Notes: generated by a model from the sequence alone, not told the origin. Shown: positions 1 to 9,127, counted from the stretch's first letter. The stretch: 64,000 nt of DNA from Variovorax sp. 770b2 (GCF_900115685.1 NZ_FOXJ01000003.1:62001-126000), one strand, 5' to 3'. A program made the numbers and translations.

Positions 1-431
1 TCGCCCGGCTGCAGCGCGAGCTGGGGCTGACCTATCTTTTCATCTCGCACGACATGGCGGTGGTGGAGCACATCTGCGACGACATCGCAGTGATGTACCT
101 CGGCCAGATCGTGGAGCGCGCGCCGCGGCGCGGCTTCTTCGCGCGGCCGCTGCACCCGTACAGCGTGGCGCTGATGTCGGCGGTGCCGACGGTGAGCGGT
201 GGGCGCCGCCGCGCGGCGAGCCGCATCAAGCTGAGCGGCGATCCGCCCAGCCCCATCGATCCGCCCAAGGGCTGCCGCTTCGCGGGGCGCTGCCCCGTGG
301 CCGAGCCGGCCTGCGCGGCCGAGCTGCCGCCGCTGCGCGAAGTCGCGCCCGAGCATTGGGTGCGCTGCAGGCGCGTCGACGTCGTCGATGGACTGCCGCG
401 CCCTCCTCTTTCGATTCCAGAGTCGCCATGA
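1..431 (+). CDS. ABC transporter ATP-binding protein, oligopeptide/dipeptide type (C-terminal part)
   Basis: The gene enters from the left edge; the open frame is readable from base 3, so only about the last 142 residues are present. They include the H-loop (LFISHDMAVVEHICD) and the family pattern MYLGQIVE. The C-terminal oligopeptide_HPY domain follows, with HPYSVALMSAVP and a cysteine-containing GCRFAGRCP stretch as in OppD/OppF and DppD/DppF. Such proteins power peptide or opine import at the inner membrane. The stop overlaps the next start (ATGA at 428-431), so the amidohydrolase is translationally coupled. The Walker A and B motifs lie outside the window. The substrate cannot be told from this part. 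Confidence 0.9.
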   Translation, partial: ARLQRELGLTYLFISHDMAVVEHICDDIAVMYLGQIVERAPRRGFFARPLHPYSVALMSAVPTVSGGRRRAASRIKLSGDPPSPIDPPKGCRFAGRCPVAEPACAAELPPLREVAPEHWVRCRRVDVVDGLPRPPLSIPESP

Positions 432-2158
432 GTCAAAACAACGCAACCACCACCGTCTACCCCGCTCGCAAGATCATCACCATGAACCCGATGCAGCCGC
501 ACGCCACGCACGTGGCGGTGCGCGAGGGCCGCGTGCTCGCCGTCGGCGCGCTCGCGGACATGCAGGCCTGGGGCGCGTTCACGCTGGACGAACGCTTTGC
601 CGGCAAGGTGCTGATGCCGGGCCTGGTCGAAGGCCACTGCCACCTGAAGGAAGGCAGCATGTGGGACTGGACGTATCTCGGCTGGTTCGACCGCCGCGAC
701 CCGGAGGGCCAGGTGTGGAGCGGCCTGCGCTCGATGGACGAGGTGGTGGCGCGCCTTGCCGAAGTCGCCGCGAAGATGACCGCCGACGGCGTGCCCGACA
801 CCGAGCCGCTGGTCGCCTGGGGGTTCGACCCGATCTACTTCGGCGGCGAACGCATGACGGTGCGGCACGTGGACCGCGCGAGCGCCACGCGGCCCATCGT
901 CATCGGCCATGCCAACGGCCACCTGATGAACGTGAACACCGCGATGCTGCGCATAGCCCAGATCACGCGCGACAACGAAGTGGAAGGCGTCGTCAAGTTC
1001 CCGGAGGGCACGAGCCAGGGCGAACCCACCGGCGAGCTGCAGGAGCCGGCCGCCATGTTCCTGGTGCTGCGCAAGATCGGCAACGCCGGCCTGCTCGCGC
1101 CGATGACCGAGGCCGGCGTGCGCTCCTTCGCGAAGCTGGCCTGCCTGCAGGGCGTGACCACCGCGACCGACCTGGTCAACAAGCTCACGCCCGAGGACTG
1201 CGGCGTGCTGGAGAAGACCACCGGCGACGAGGGCTTCGGCGTGCGCATCCTGCCCGCGTTCCAGGCCTTTCACGGCACGCACGGCGCAGCGCTGGGCGCG
1301 GCGCATGTGAAGAGCCTCGTGCCGCGCAACACCGACCGCCTGCGCTACGGCCTGGTGAAGATGATGCTGGACGGCTCGATCCAGGGCTTTTCGGCGCGGC
1401 TGCGCTGGCCGGGGCATTTCAACGGTGCGCCCAACGGCATCTGGGTCACGGCGCCCGCGCAGTACGAGGCCGACTTCGAGACCTACCACCGCGCCGGCCT
1501 CACCATCCACACGCACACCAACGGCGACGAGGCCAGCGAGGTGGCGATCGATGCCATCGGGCGCGTGCTGGCGCTCGCGCCGCGGCCCGACCACCGCCAC
1601 ACGCTGCAGCACGGCCAGATGATCGATGCGCCGCTGTTCCGCCGCATGGCCTCGCTGGGCCTGTGCGCGAACCTCTTCGCCAACCACATCTGGTATTGGG
1701 GCGACCAGCACTACGAGATGACCATGGGCCCCGACCGCGCCAACCGGCTGGATGCCTGCGGCAGCGCGCTGGCCGCGGGCGTGCCGCTGGCCATCCACTC
1801 GGACGCGCCGGTCACCCCGCTCGGGCCGCTCTTCACCGCATGGTGCGCGGTGAACCGCATCACGCCCAAGGGCCGGCTGCTGGGCGAGGCCGAGCGCATC
1901 ACGGTGGGACAGGCGCTGCGCGCCATCACGCTCGGCGCGGCATGGACGCTGAAGCTGGACCACGAGATCGGCAGCATCGAGTGCGGCAAGCGGGCCGACT
2001 TCTGCGTGCTGGAAGACGACCCGCTCGCACTGGACCCGATGGCCTTGAAGGACGCACGCGTGTGGGGCACCGTGCTGTCGGGCCGGGTGTTCCAGGCGCA
2101 GAGGGGCCTGGCGCAGGGACCGGCAGAGAACCCGACAGAGGGGTCGAAAACCGCGTGA
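428..2158 (+). CDS. Amidohydrolase family protein (YtcJ-like)
   Basis: The product is 576 residues, typical of the YtcJ/amidohydrolase_3 family of zinc-dependent C-N hydrolases. The N-terminus carries the small beta-sandwich (VREGRVLAVG), then the first metal-binding motif GHCHLKEG near residue 70. The HTHTNGDEASE motif and the late HSDAPVTPLGP motif with the catalytic aspartate follow, and the C-terminus returns to the sandwich (IGSIECGKRADFCVLEDDP). The ATG at 428 was chosen because it overlaps the upstream ABC stop. The frame is open upstream, but that part lies inside the ABC gene. The 3' end overlaps the next start by GTGA, making a three-gene coupled operon. This context suggests hydrolysis of an imported peptide-like or amide compound; the real substrate is unknown. 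Confidence 0.88.
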   Translation: MSQNNATTTVYPARKIITMNPMQPHATHVAVREGRVLAVGALADMQAWGAFTLDERFAGKVLMPGLVEGHCHLKEGSMWDWTYLGWFDRRDPEGQVWSGLRSMDEVVARLAEVAAKMTADGVPDTEPLVAWGFDPIYFGGERMTVRHVDRASATRPIVIGHANGHLMNVNTAMLRIAQITRDNEVEGVVKFPEGTSQGEPTGELQEPAAMFLVLRKIGNAGLLAPMTEAGVRSFAKLACLQGVTTATDLVNKLTPEDCGVLEKTTGDEGFGVRILPAFQAFHGTHGAALGAAHVKSLVPRNTDRLRYGLVKMMLDGSIQGFSARLRWPGHFNGAPNGIWVTAPAQYEADFETYHRAGLTIHTHTNGDEASEVAIDAIGRVLALAPRPDHRHTLQHGQMIDAPLFRRMASLGLCANLFANHIWYWGDQHYEMTMGPDRANRLDACGSALAAGVPLAIHSDAPVTPLGPLFTAWCAVNRITPKGRLLGEAERITVGQALRAITLGAAWTLKLDHEIGSIECGKRADFCVLEDDPLALDPMALKDARVWGTVLSGRVFQAQRGLAQGPAENPTEGSKTA

Positions 2159-3156
2159 CCACGGCACACGAGAAGCGCCTGCCCCTCACCGTCATCGGCG
2201 GCTTCCTGGGCGCGGGCAAGACCACGCTGCTCAACCGCTGGCTGCGCGAGGCGAAGGGCCTGCGCATGGCGGTGCTGGTGAACGACTTCGGCGCGCTCAA
2301 CATCGACGCGGGCCTCATCGCCGCCACGCACGGCGATACCGTCGCGCTCACCAATGGCTGCGTGTGCTGCCAGATCGGCGACGACCTGGGGCGCGCGCTG
2401 GTGCAGGTGATCGAGGCGAAGACGCCGTTCGACGCGGTGGTGATCGAGGCCAGCGGCGTGTCGGACCCCTGGCGCATCGCGCAGATCGGCATGGCCGCGC
2501 CGGAGCTGAGCCTGGAAGGCGTGATCGTGCTGGTCGACGCCAGCGCCGCGGCGAGGCAGTCGCGCGACCCGCTGCTGGCGGACACGCTGGCGCGGCAGTT
2601 GAGATCGGCCGACCTGGTGGTGGTCAACAAGATCGACCTGGCCAGCGAGGCCGCCCTGGCCGAGGCACGGGCCTGGGTGGAAGCCACCGCACCCGGCACG
2701 CCGTGCATCCAGACCTCGCAGTCGACGGTGCCGCTGTCGCTGCTGACGGGCCCGCTGCTGCCTGCGTCTGCGTCTGCGCGCGAGGCCGGCCATGCCTGCG
2801 GGCCCGACTGCCACCCCCACGATCATGGCGATCACCCTGACTCCCACGACCACGACCACGCGCCGGACCACGGCGCGCTGTTCACCACCTGGAGCGCGCA
2901 GCCCGAGGCGGTCATTCCCGCCGCCGCGTTGCGCGCCTGGCTGCGCGAAGTGCCGCCCGGCGTGCTGCGGCTCAAGGGCGTGCTGCGAACCGGCCACGGC
3001 GCGGGCGGCGACGAGTGGTCGCAGGTGCAGTTTGCGGGCCGCCACGGTTCGCTGCGCAAGGCCGCGGCGCCGGACGACGCATGCGCGGCCGTGGTGGCGA
3101 TCGGGCTGCGCGGGCGGCTTCCCGATGCGGCGTTGAACGATTTCTTCCTGCGCTGA
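2155..3156 (+). CDS. CobW/COG0523-family metallochaperone GTPase with His-rich stretch
   Basis: The product is 333 residues. It has Walker A GGFLGAGKTT near residue 15, the family metal motif GCVCC near residue 70, the guanine-specificity motif NKID near residue 158 and a C-terminal CobW_C domain. A histidine/aspartate-rich insertion (HDHGDHPDSHDHDH region, about residues 217-240) separates the domains, as in zinc- or cobalt-handling members. These proteins deliver metal to target enzymes by GTP-driven transfer. The GTG start at 2155 overlaps the amidohydrolase stop (GTGA). The tight coupling suggests it may load the adjacent metal-dependent amidohydrolase, which is an inference. Which metal it carries is not visible. 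Confidence 0.9.
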   Translation: MTTAHEKRLPLTVIGGFLGAGKTTLLNRWLREAKGLRMAVLVNDFGALNIDAGLIAATHGDTVALTNGCVCCQIGDDLGRALVQVIEAKTPFDAVVIEASGVSDPWRIAQIGMAAPELSLEGVIVLVDASAAARQSRDPLLADTLARQLRSADLVVVNKIDLASEAALAEARAWVEATAPGTPCIQTSQSTVPLSLLTGPLLPASASAREAGHACGPDCHPHDHGDHPDSHDHDHAPDHGALFTTWSAQPEAVIPAAALRAWLREVPPGVLRLKGVLRTGHGAGGDEWSQVQFAGRHGSLRKAAAPDDACAAVVAIGLRGRLPDAALNDFFLR

Positions 3157-3208
3157 GCCCGGGTCGTGTTGCAATCGCACGTTTTTCCAACGTGCAGGCA
3201 ACCGACGC

Positions 3209-3673
3209 ATGACGACTTCTTCCCTTCTCATCCGCCCACCGGTGCCCGAAGACTACGCAGGCTGGAAGCCGCTCTGGGACGGCTACAACGCCTTCTACGG
3301 ACGCGAAGGCCCGACCGCATTGCCCGATGAGATCACGCAGGTCACGTGGCAGCGCTTCTTCGATGCCTACGAACCCGTGCATGCGCTCGTGGCGGAGCGC
3401 GACGGGCAACTCGTGGGGCTCACGCACTACGTCTTTCACCGCAGCATGACGCGCATCGAGCCGACCTGCTACCTGTCGGACCTCTACACGCTGTCATCGG
3501 AGCGCGGCCAGGGTGTTGGTCGCCAATTGATCCAGGGCGTGTATGCGCACGTGAAGCGCGTGGGCGGCCACCGCGTCTACTGGCAGACGCATGTGACCAA
3601 CACGGCCGGGCGCACGCTCTACGACAAGGTGGCCACGCACGACGGGTTCATCGTGTACGGCACGCTGGTCTGA
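3209..3673 (+). CDS. GNAT-family N-acetyltransferase
   Basis: The product is 154 residues, a normal length for a single GNAT domain. The acetyl-CoA pyrophosphate-binding loop is visible as ERGQGVGRQLIQGV in motif A, preceded by the beta-4 strand YLSDLYTL. A C-terminal NTAGRTLYDKV segment is typical of the family. These enzymes transfer an acetyl group from acetyl-CoA to a primary amine in the cytoplasm. The gene stands 52 bp after the GTPase and converges with the NTF2-like gene, with only 9 bp between stops. No substrate can be assigned. Confidence 0.88.
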   Translation: MTTSSLLIRPPVPEDYAGWKPLWDGYNAFYGREGPTALPDEITQVTWQRFFDAYEPVHALVAERDGQLVGLTHYVFHRSMTRIEPTCYLSDLYTLSSERGQGVGRQLIQGVYAHVKRVGGHRVYWQTHVTNTAGRTLYDKVATHDGFIVYGTLV

Positions 3674-3682
3674 GGCTTCGGG

Positions 3683-4081
3683 TTACGACAGCGACGATGC
3701 GGCCTGCAGCATCGCGCCCATCTTCTCGTGGATGAGGTTCACGGCCTTCAGCGGGCGGAGCATCACCTTGAACTCGGTGATTCGTCCCGCGTCGTTCCAC
3801 TTGATCATGTCCACGCCGTTGACCGAGAGGCCGTCGATCTCGACCTCGAATTCGAGCACCGCATCGCGCTCGCCCTTGAGCTCGCGCACATAGCGGAAGG
3901 TCTCGTTGAAGAAGACGTGGAAGGCCGCGCCCAGGTACTTGGCGGTGATGGCCTTGCCCAGTTGCGGCTTGTGCACCACGGGCGAGAGGAAGACGGCGCT
4001 GTCGTCCAACAGGGCGTCGAGGCCCTTCACGTCGCGCTCTTTGACGAGCCGGTGCCAGGTGGCGAGGGTGTCGATAGCCAT
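3683..4081 (-). CDS. NTF2-like (SnoaL-type) nuclear transport factor 2 family protein
   Basis: The product is about 132 residues with the cone-shaped alpha+beta NTF2-like pattern: an N-terminal helix (WHRLVKERDVKGLDALL), then DSAVFLSPV, an EFEVEIDG strand and a closing strand TEFKVMLRPLKAV. The start at 4081 was chosen because GGAG lies 7-8 bases upstream; the frame is open a little further. SnoaL-like folds serve as small hydrolases, isomerases or ligand-binding proteins, and no catalytic residues are distinctive here. The gene is convergent with the acetyltransferase and runs in the same direction as paoABC, 60 bp downstream of paoC. Confidence 0.82.
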   Translation of the reverse strand: MAIDTLATWHRLVKERDVKGLDALLDDSAVFLSPVVHKPQLGKAITAKYLGAAFHVFFNETFRYVRELKGERDAVLEFEVEIDGLSVNGVDMIKWNDAGRITEFKVMLRPLKAVNLIHEKMGAMLQAASSLS

Positions 4082-4140
4082 CAAGGGTCTCCTCATGCAG
4101 TGATGCACGGCAGTCTAGTCGCAGGCCCCGCGCTGCAGCT

Positions 4141-6339
4141 TCAGATTGCCTGCGACGGCATGCGCCCCAGCAGCTTGTCCAGCGTGACCGGGTAGTCGCG
4201 CACCCGCACGCCGGTCGCGTTGTAGATGGCGTTCGCCACCGCCGCGCCGACGCCGCAGATGCCCAGTTCGCCCACGCCCTTGGCCTTCATCGGCGAGGAC
4301 ATCGGGTCGGTCTCGTCCAGGAAGATCACCTCCTGGTGCGGAATGTCGGCATGCACCGGCACCTCGTAGCCAGCCAGGTCGTGGTTGACGAAGTAGCCCA
4401 GGCGCTTGTCGACCGCGAGCTCTTCCATCAGCGCCGCGCCCACGCCCATCGTCATGCCGCCGATGACCTGGCTGCGCGCCGACTTGGGGTTCAGGATGCG
4501 CCCCGCCGCGCACACGGCGAGCATGCGCCGCACGCGCACTTCGGCGGTGTAGGCGTCCACGGCCACCTCGACGAAATGCGCGCCGAAGGTGGACTGCTGG
4601 TACTGCTTGGCGAGGTCGCCGAACTCCATCGTGTCCTCGACCACGAGGCCGCCCTCGCCCGCCACTGAAGCAAGCGACACGTTCCGTCCACCGGCGCGGA
4701 CCATGCCGTCCGCGAAGCTCGCGGTGGCCGCATCGAGCCCCGCGCGCTGCGCTACGGCCTCGCGCAGCTTCACGCACGCGGCGTACACGCCCGCGGTCGC
4801 GCTGTTGGCCCCCCACTGCCCGCCCGAGCCCGCGGACACCGGGAACGACGAGTCTCCGAGGCGCACCACCACCTTGTCGATCGGCACGCCCATCATCTCG
4901 GCGGCCGTCTGCGCAATGATGGTGTAGCTGCCGGTGCCGATGTCCGTCATGTCGGTTTCCACCGTGACCACGCCGCGCCCGTCGAGCCGCACGCGGGCGC
5001 CCGATTTCATGACCTGGTTGTTGCGGAAGGCGGCTGCCAGGCCCGTGCCGATCCACCATCGGCCTTCGCGCCGCTGCGCCGGTTTCGCGTTGCGCTGCGC
5101 CCATTCGAAGCGCTGCGCGCCGGTGCGCAGGCACTCGATGAGGCGGCGCTGCGAGAAGCGGCGGTTCGGGTTGGCGGGGTCCACCTGCGTGTCGTTGAGC
5201 ACGCGCAATTCCACCGGGTCCATGCCGAGCTTCTCGGCCAGCTCGTCGATGGCGATCTCCAGCGCCATCAGGCCCGGCGCCTCGCCCGGCGCGCGCATCG
5301 CATTGCCTTCGGGCAGGTCGAGCGAGGCGAGCCGGGTGCCCGTCAGGCGGTTCTCGCCGGCATAGAGCAGCTGGGTCTGCTGCACCGCGTTCTCGGGCTT
5401 GCCGCCGACGAGGTTGCCCGACCAGCTTTCGTGCCCGATGGCGGTGATCTTTCCCTGCCGCGTGGCGCCGATGCGGATGCGCTGGATGGTCGCCGGCCGG
5501 TGCGTGGTGTTGTTGGCCACCAGCGGCCGCTGCAGCGCCACCTTCACCGGCCGCCGCGCGATGCGGGCGCCGACCGCCGCCAGCAGCGTGTCGGCGCGCA
5601 GGAACAGCTTGGCGCCGAAGCCGCCGCCGATGAACGGCGAGACCAGGCGCACGTTGTCCTTCGGAATGCCCAGCGTGGCCGCAAGGTCGGTGCGGGTCCA
5701 GTCGATCATCTGGTTCGACGTCCACACCACCACCTTGTCGCCGCGCCATGCGGCGGTGGAGGCCATCGGCTCCATCATCGCGTGCGAGTGGTCGGGCGTG
5801 GTGTAGGTCTCGTCCAGCTTCACCTCGGCCGTGCCGAAGGCGCCCGCGAAATCGCCGACGGTCTTGTTGCTGTCGGTGGTGCGCTTGTCGGTCGATGCCT
5901 TCGCGCCGGCCAGGTCGAAATCGCCTTCCGCGCGGGCGTACTCCACGCGCAGCAGTTGCGCGGCGGCGCGCGCCTGCTCGAAGGTCTCGGCCACCACGAG
6001 CGCGACGGCCTGGTGGTAGTGCTCGACCGTGGGGCCGGCCAGGAGCCGCGCGGTGTTGAAGTTGCCCTTGCCCAGCTTGCCCGCGTTCTCGGCGGTGACG
6101 ATGGCGATCACGCCGGGCGCGGCCCGCGCGCGGGCCTGGTCGATGGCGACGATGCGGCCCTTGGCGATGGCAGCGCCGACGATGTAGCCGTAGGCCGCAT
6201 CGGGCGCGACGTCGTGGCGTTCGTAGGCATAGGGCGCGGTGCCCGTGGTCTTGAGCGCGCCGTCGATGCGGTCCAGCGGCTGGCCGACGACCTTGAGCTG
6301 GTCGATCGGGTTGGTGGTGGCGGGTGTGTCGAATTTCAT
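4141..6339 (-). CDS. paoC: Periplasmic aldehyde oxidoreductase, molybdenum-binding subunit (PaoC-like)
   Basis: The product is 732 residues, matching the large subunit of the xanthine dehydrogenase/aldehyde oxidoreductase family and specifically PaoC (YagR). The N-terminal half has the aldehyde oxidase hammerhead domain (PLDRIDGALKTTGTAPYAYE). The molybdopterin domains show SPFIGGGFGAK and RAPGEAPG. Near the C-terminus GVGELGICGVGAA holds the catalytic glutamate that acts as general base. E. coli PaoABC oxidises aldehydes in the periplasm, using molybdopterin cytosine dinucleotide. The gene lies 3 bp after paoB and closes the operon. No dedicated XdhC/PaoD maturation chaperone follows it; one would have to be elsewhere in the genome. 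Confidence 0.93.
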   Translation of the reverse strand: MKFDTPATTNPIDQLKVVGQPLDRIDGALKTTGTAPYAYERHDVAPDAAYGYIVGAAIAKGRIVAIDQARARAAPGVIAIVTAENAGKLGKGNFNTARLLAGPTVEHYHQAVALVVAETFEQARAAAQLLRVEYARAEGDFDLAGAKASTDKRTTDSNKTVGDFAGAFGTAEVKLDETYTTPDHSHAMMEPMASTAAWRGDKVVVWTSNQMIDWTRTDLAATLGIPKDNVRLVSPFIGGGFGAKLFLRADTLLAAVGARIARRPVKVALQRPLVANNTTHRPATIQRIRIGATRQGKITAIGHESWSGNLVGGKPENAVQQTQLLYAGENRLTGTRLASLDLPEGNAMRAPGEAPGLMALEIAIDELAEKLGMDPVELRVLNDTQVDPANPNRRFSQRRLIECLRTGAQRFEWAQRNAKPAQRREGRWWIGTGLAAAFRNNQVMKSGARVRLDGRGVVTVETDMTDIGTGSYTIIAQTAAEMMGVPIDKVVVRLGDSSFPVSAGSGGQWGANSATAGVYAACVKLREAVAQRAGLDAATASFADGMVRAGGRNVSLASVAGEGGLVVEDTMEFGDLAKQYQQSTFGAHFVEVAVDAYTAEVRVRRMLAVCAAGRILNPKSARSQVIGGMTMGVGAALMEELAVDKRLGYFVNHDLAGYEVPVHADIPHQEVIFLDETDPMSSPMKAKGVGELGICGVGAAVANAIYNATGVRVRDYPVTLDKLLGRMPSQAI

Positions 6340-6342
6340 CGC

Positions 6343-7302
6343 TCAGCTCCTGGCTTCTTTGGCATCTGCCAGCACCGCATCGAGGGTGCGTTCGACCAGC
6401 GTCACCTTGAAGGCGTTCTGTTCGGTCGGTCGGGCGCCGGCCAGCAGCACGGCGGTGGCGGCCGCTGCGCCGCGGGGCAGCTCGCGCTCGGCCGCCTCGA
6501 CGCGCCACGGCCGGTGCGCCACGCCGCCGAGCGCGACGCGGCCCGAGCCGTCGCGCTGCACGATCGCGGCGACCGAGACCAGCGCGAACGCATACGACGC
6601 GCGATCGCGCACCTTGTGATAGACGTGCTTGCCGCCCACGGGCGCCGGCAGCGTGACTGCCGTGATGAGCTCGCCGGGCGCGAGCGCGGTCTCGACCTGC
6701 GGCGTGGCGCCGGGCAGCGTATGAAAGTCGGCAATCGGAATCGTGCGGCGCGAGCCATCGGCGCGCACCGTCTCCACGCCCGCATCGAGCACGCGCATCG
6801 CGACGGCCATGTCGCTGGGCTGCGTGGCGATGCAGGCCTCGCTCGCGCCGATCACCGCGTGCTGGCGGCTGAACCCGCCGATGGCCGAGCAGCCGCTGCC
6901 GGGCTGACGTTTGTTGCACGGCTGGTTGGTGTCGTAGAAGTACGGGCAGCGCGTGCGCTGCAGCAGGTTGCCCGCGGTGGTCGCCTTGTTGCGCAGTTGG
7001 GCCGATGCGCCCGCGAGCAGCGCGCGCGAGAGCACGCCGTAGTCGCGCCGCACGCGCTCGTTCGCGGCGAGGTCGGTGTTGCGCACCAGCGCGCCGATGC
7101 GCAGGCCCCCGTTCGGTGTGCTCTCGACCTTGTCGAAGCCCAGGCCGTTGACGTCGATCAGGTGGCCGGGCGTCTCGATCTCCAGCTTCATGAGGTCCAG
7201 CAGGTTGGTGCCGCCTGCGATGAAGCGTGCGCCCGGTGTGCGTGCCGCGGCCGAGACGGCCTGCGCGGGCGACGTGGCCCGCTCGTAGGTAAAGGCTCTC
7301 AT
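6343..7302 (-). CDS. paoB: Aldehyde oxidoreductase FAD-binding subunit (PaoB-like)
   Basis: The product is 319 residues with the FAD-binding PCMH-type domain (FIAGGTNLLDLMKL near residues 27-40) and a C-terminal CO_deh_flav_C domain. A segment with three cysteines around residues 118-134 (RCPYFYD, CNKRQ, GSGCSAIGG) matches the extra [4Fe-4S] insertion described for E. coli PaoB, which supports a Pao rather than a plain xanthine dehydrogenase assignment. It passes electrons from the [2Fe-2S] subunit to its acceptor. The start overlaps the paoA stop (ATGA at 7299-7302), so translation is coupled. Confidence 0.93.
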   Translation of the reverse strand: MRAFTYERATSPAQAVSAAARTPGARFIAGGTNLLDLMKLEIETPGHLIDVNGLGFDKVESTPNGGLRIGALVRNTDLAANERVRRDYGVLSRALLAGASAQLRNKATTAGNLLQRTRCPYFYDTNQPCNKRQPGSGCSAIGGFSRQHAVIGASEACIATQPSDMAVAMRVLDAGVETVRADGSRRTIPIADFHTLPGATPQVETALAPGELITAVTLPAPVGGKHVYHKVRDRASYAFALVSVAAIVQRDGSGRVALGGVAHRPWRVEAAERELPRGAAAATAVLLAGARPTEQNAFKVTLVERTLDAVLADAKEARS

Positions 7303-7955
7303 GCTTTCACCCCCGCCACGCCCGCAACTTCAGAGATCGCTTCGACGATGTTGCTGTAGGCCCCGCATCGACAGATGTTGCCGCTCATGCGCTCGCGAAA
7401 CTCGACGGTGGAGAGCTGCGGCCTGGCCGTGAGGTCGGCGCTCACATGGCTCGGAACGCCCTGCGCGATTTCGCCCAGCATGCCCACGGCCGAACAGATC
7501 TGCCCCGGCGTGCAGTAGCCGCACTGGTAGCCGTCGTGCTTGACGAACGCGGCCTGCATCGGGTGCATGCGGCCGGGTGCGCCCAGGCCTTCGATGGTGG
7601 TCACCTTCGCGCCCTCGTGCATCACCGCCAGCGTGAGGCACGAGTTGATGCGCCGGCCGTCGAGCATCACGGTGCAGGCGCCGCACTGGCCGTGGTCGCA
7701 GCCCTTCTTGGTGCCGGTGAGGTGCAGGTGTTCGCGCAGCGCATCGAGCAAGGTGGTGCGCGTGTCCAGCGACAGGCGCTGCGTCTTGCCGTTGACCACG
7801 AGCGTCACGCGGGCGAGCGCCGCGCCGCCGGGCGCCGGAGCCGGCGCGGCCACTGCGGGTGCGGCGGTGAATGCGGGCACCGAGGCGGCCGCGGCACCGG
7901 TCTTGAGGAGGCCGCGTCGGGAGATGGTGAATTTGTCGGGCGTCGTCGTGGTCAT
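7299..7955 (-). CDS. paoA: Aldehyde oxidoreductase [2Fe-2S] subunit with Tat signal (PaoA-like)
   Basis: The product is 218 residues. The N-terminus carries a twin-arginine signal (SRRGLLKTGAAAA, residues 12-24), which exports the folded PaoABC complex to the periplasm. The plant-type ferredoxin domain follows with cysteines in CDHGQCGAC near residues 86-94 and C106. The C-terminal helical [2Fe-2S] domain has YQCGYCTPGQ and GNICRCGAY. The start at 7955 was chosen over an upstream extension because AGGAG precedes it by 8 bases and the Tat motif then sits properly. The gene heads the operon and is divergent from a LysR regulator across a roughly 200-bp region. Confidence 0.94.
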   Translation of the reverse strand: MTTTTPDKFTISRRGLLKTGAAAASVPAFTAAPAVAAPAPAPGGAALARVTLVVNGKTQRLSLDTRTTLLDALREHLHLTGTKKGCDHGQCGACTVMLDGRRINSCLTLAVMHEGAKVTTIEGLGAPGRMHPMQAAFVKHDGYQCGYCTPGQICSAVGMLGEIAQGVPSHVSADLTARPQLSTVEFRERMSGNICRCGAYSNIVEAISEVAGVAGVKA

Positions 7956-8102
7956 GTCGCTTTCGCTCCTTGTTTCATCGGGGGGAGGCGCGCGCCGCAG
8001 CGGGAGCGAGTCCGCGCGCAGGGAAGAACGGCCGTCGCCCGCAGCGCCGGCCCGTGAACTCACTTTAGGTTTCTGCCAGGCATGCGAATAGCCCCTCCGG
8101 CC

Positions 8103-8132
8103 TTGAAGGACTGGCAAGTTGCTCTTGATAAT
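8103..8132 (+). promoter_or_regulatory. Putative sigma-70 promoter for the LysR gene
   Basis: A TTGAAG hexamer at 8103 and a GATAAT hexamer at 8127 are separated by 18 bases, close to the sigma-70 consensus. They lie 24 bp before the LysR start at 8156, whose ribosome site AAAGGAG is at 8144-8150. The same 200-bp region must also carry the paoABC promoter on the other strand. This is sequence inspection only. Confidence 0.45.
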
Positions 8133-8155
8133 GAGTAGGTCGAAAGGAGCATCCC

Positions 8156-9127
8156 ATGCCCATCAACGAACTGCGTTCCATCGCCACCTTCGCCAAGACC
8201 GCCGAGCTCGGCAGCCTGCGCCAGGCGGCCGTGGCACAAGGCATCACGCCGCAAGCGGCGAGCCAGGCGCTGGCCCAGCTGGAGCAGCACCTGGGCGTGC
8301 GGCTCTTTCACCGCACGACGCGCAGCCTCTCGCTCACCGACGAGGGCCGGCAGTTTCTCGAAGCTGCGCAGCCCGCGCTCGTGGGCCTGCAGCGCGCGCT
8401 GCACATGGCGCGGCAGGCCAAGGACGAGATCGCGGGGCCGCTGCGCATCGTGGGGCCCCGCTCGACCTTCGCGCCCGTGCTGTGGCCGCTGCTGGACGAG
8501 TTCTGCCGCGCGCACCCCGGGGTGCAGCCCGACGTGCAGCTGGACGACCGCATCGGCAACTGGGTGGAAGACCGCGTGGACGTGGGGTTTCGGGTGGGGC
8601 AGTCGACGGCCGAAGGCGTCATTGCGCGGCGGCTCTTTCCGTCGCAGCTCATCATCTGCGCGGCACCGGCATATCTGCAACAGCATGGCGCGCCGGACAG
8701 CCTGAACGCGCTCGCCGCGCACCGCTGCAGCGCCTTTCGGCACCCGGGCACCGGCCGGGTCCTGCCCTGGTATGTGAAGGTGGAAGGCGCGCGCATCGAG
8801 CACCACGTGGTGCCCGCGCTGTGCATCAACGACGAGGCGCTGGAGACCGAAGCCGTGCTGGCCGGCCATGTGCTCGGGCTGATGACCGGCGTGATCGCCG
8901 CGACCCACATCCGCGAGGGGCGCCTGGTGCCGCTCCTGACGCGGCACGTGGACGACCACTCCAGCACCTTCGTGTACTACGGCAGCCGCGCCGCGCAGCC
9001 CGCGCGGGCGAAGGCCTTCATCGAACTCGCGGTGCGGCGGCTGGTGGACAACACGGCCTACGTGCTGACGGCCAAGGAGTTGCAGGCGGCGGAGACCAAG
9101 GGGCGCAAGGCGTTCGCGAGACAGTGA
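8156..9127 (+). CDS. LysR-family transcriptional regulator divergent from paoABC
   Basis: The product is 323 residues with an N-terminal winged helix-turn-helix (LGSLRQAAVAQGITPQAAS, residues about 18-36, then LEQHLGVRLFHRTTR). The C-terminal periplasmic-binding-like effector domain has the DVGFRVGQ segment of the CrgA/AaeR-type subgroup. An AAAGGAG ribosome site lies just upstream of the ATG. It is transcribed away from paoA, the usual layout for a LysR regulator of its neighbour, so aldehyde-responsive control of paoABC is the simplest reading. The tail (about residue 300 onward) is longer than usual and charged. The effector is unknown. Confidence 0.9.
   Translation: MPINELRSIATFAKTAELGSLRQAAVAQGITPQAASQALAQLEQHLGVRLFHRTTRSLSLTDEGRQFLEAAQPALVGLQRALHMARQAKDEIAGPLRIVGPRSTFAPVLWPLLDEFCRAHPGVQPDVQLDDRIGNWVEDRVDVGFRVGQSTAEGVIARRLFPSQLIICAAPAYLQQHGAPDSLNALAAHRCSAFRHPGTGRVLPWYVKVEGARIEHHVVPALCINDEALETEAVLAGHVLGLMTGVIAATHIREGRLVPLLTRHVDDHSSTFVYYGSRAAQPARAKAFIELAVRRLVDNTAYVLTAKELQAAETKGRKAFARQ

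Noticed and set aside
32..2167. A minus-strand frame of about 700 codons
   Set aside because: Shadow of the amidohydrolase gene, which has complete metal-binding motifs.
4115..6919. A second long frame antiparallel in phase to paoC/paoB
   Set aside because: Arg/Ala-rich composition without motifs; paoB and paoC explain the region.
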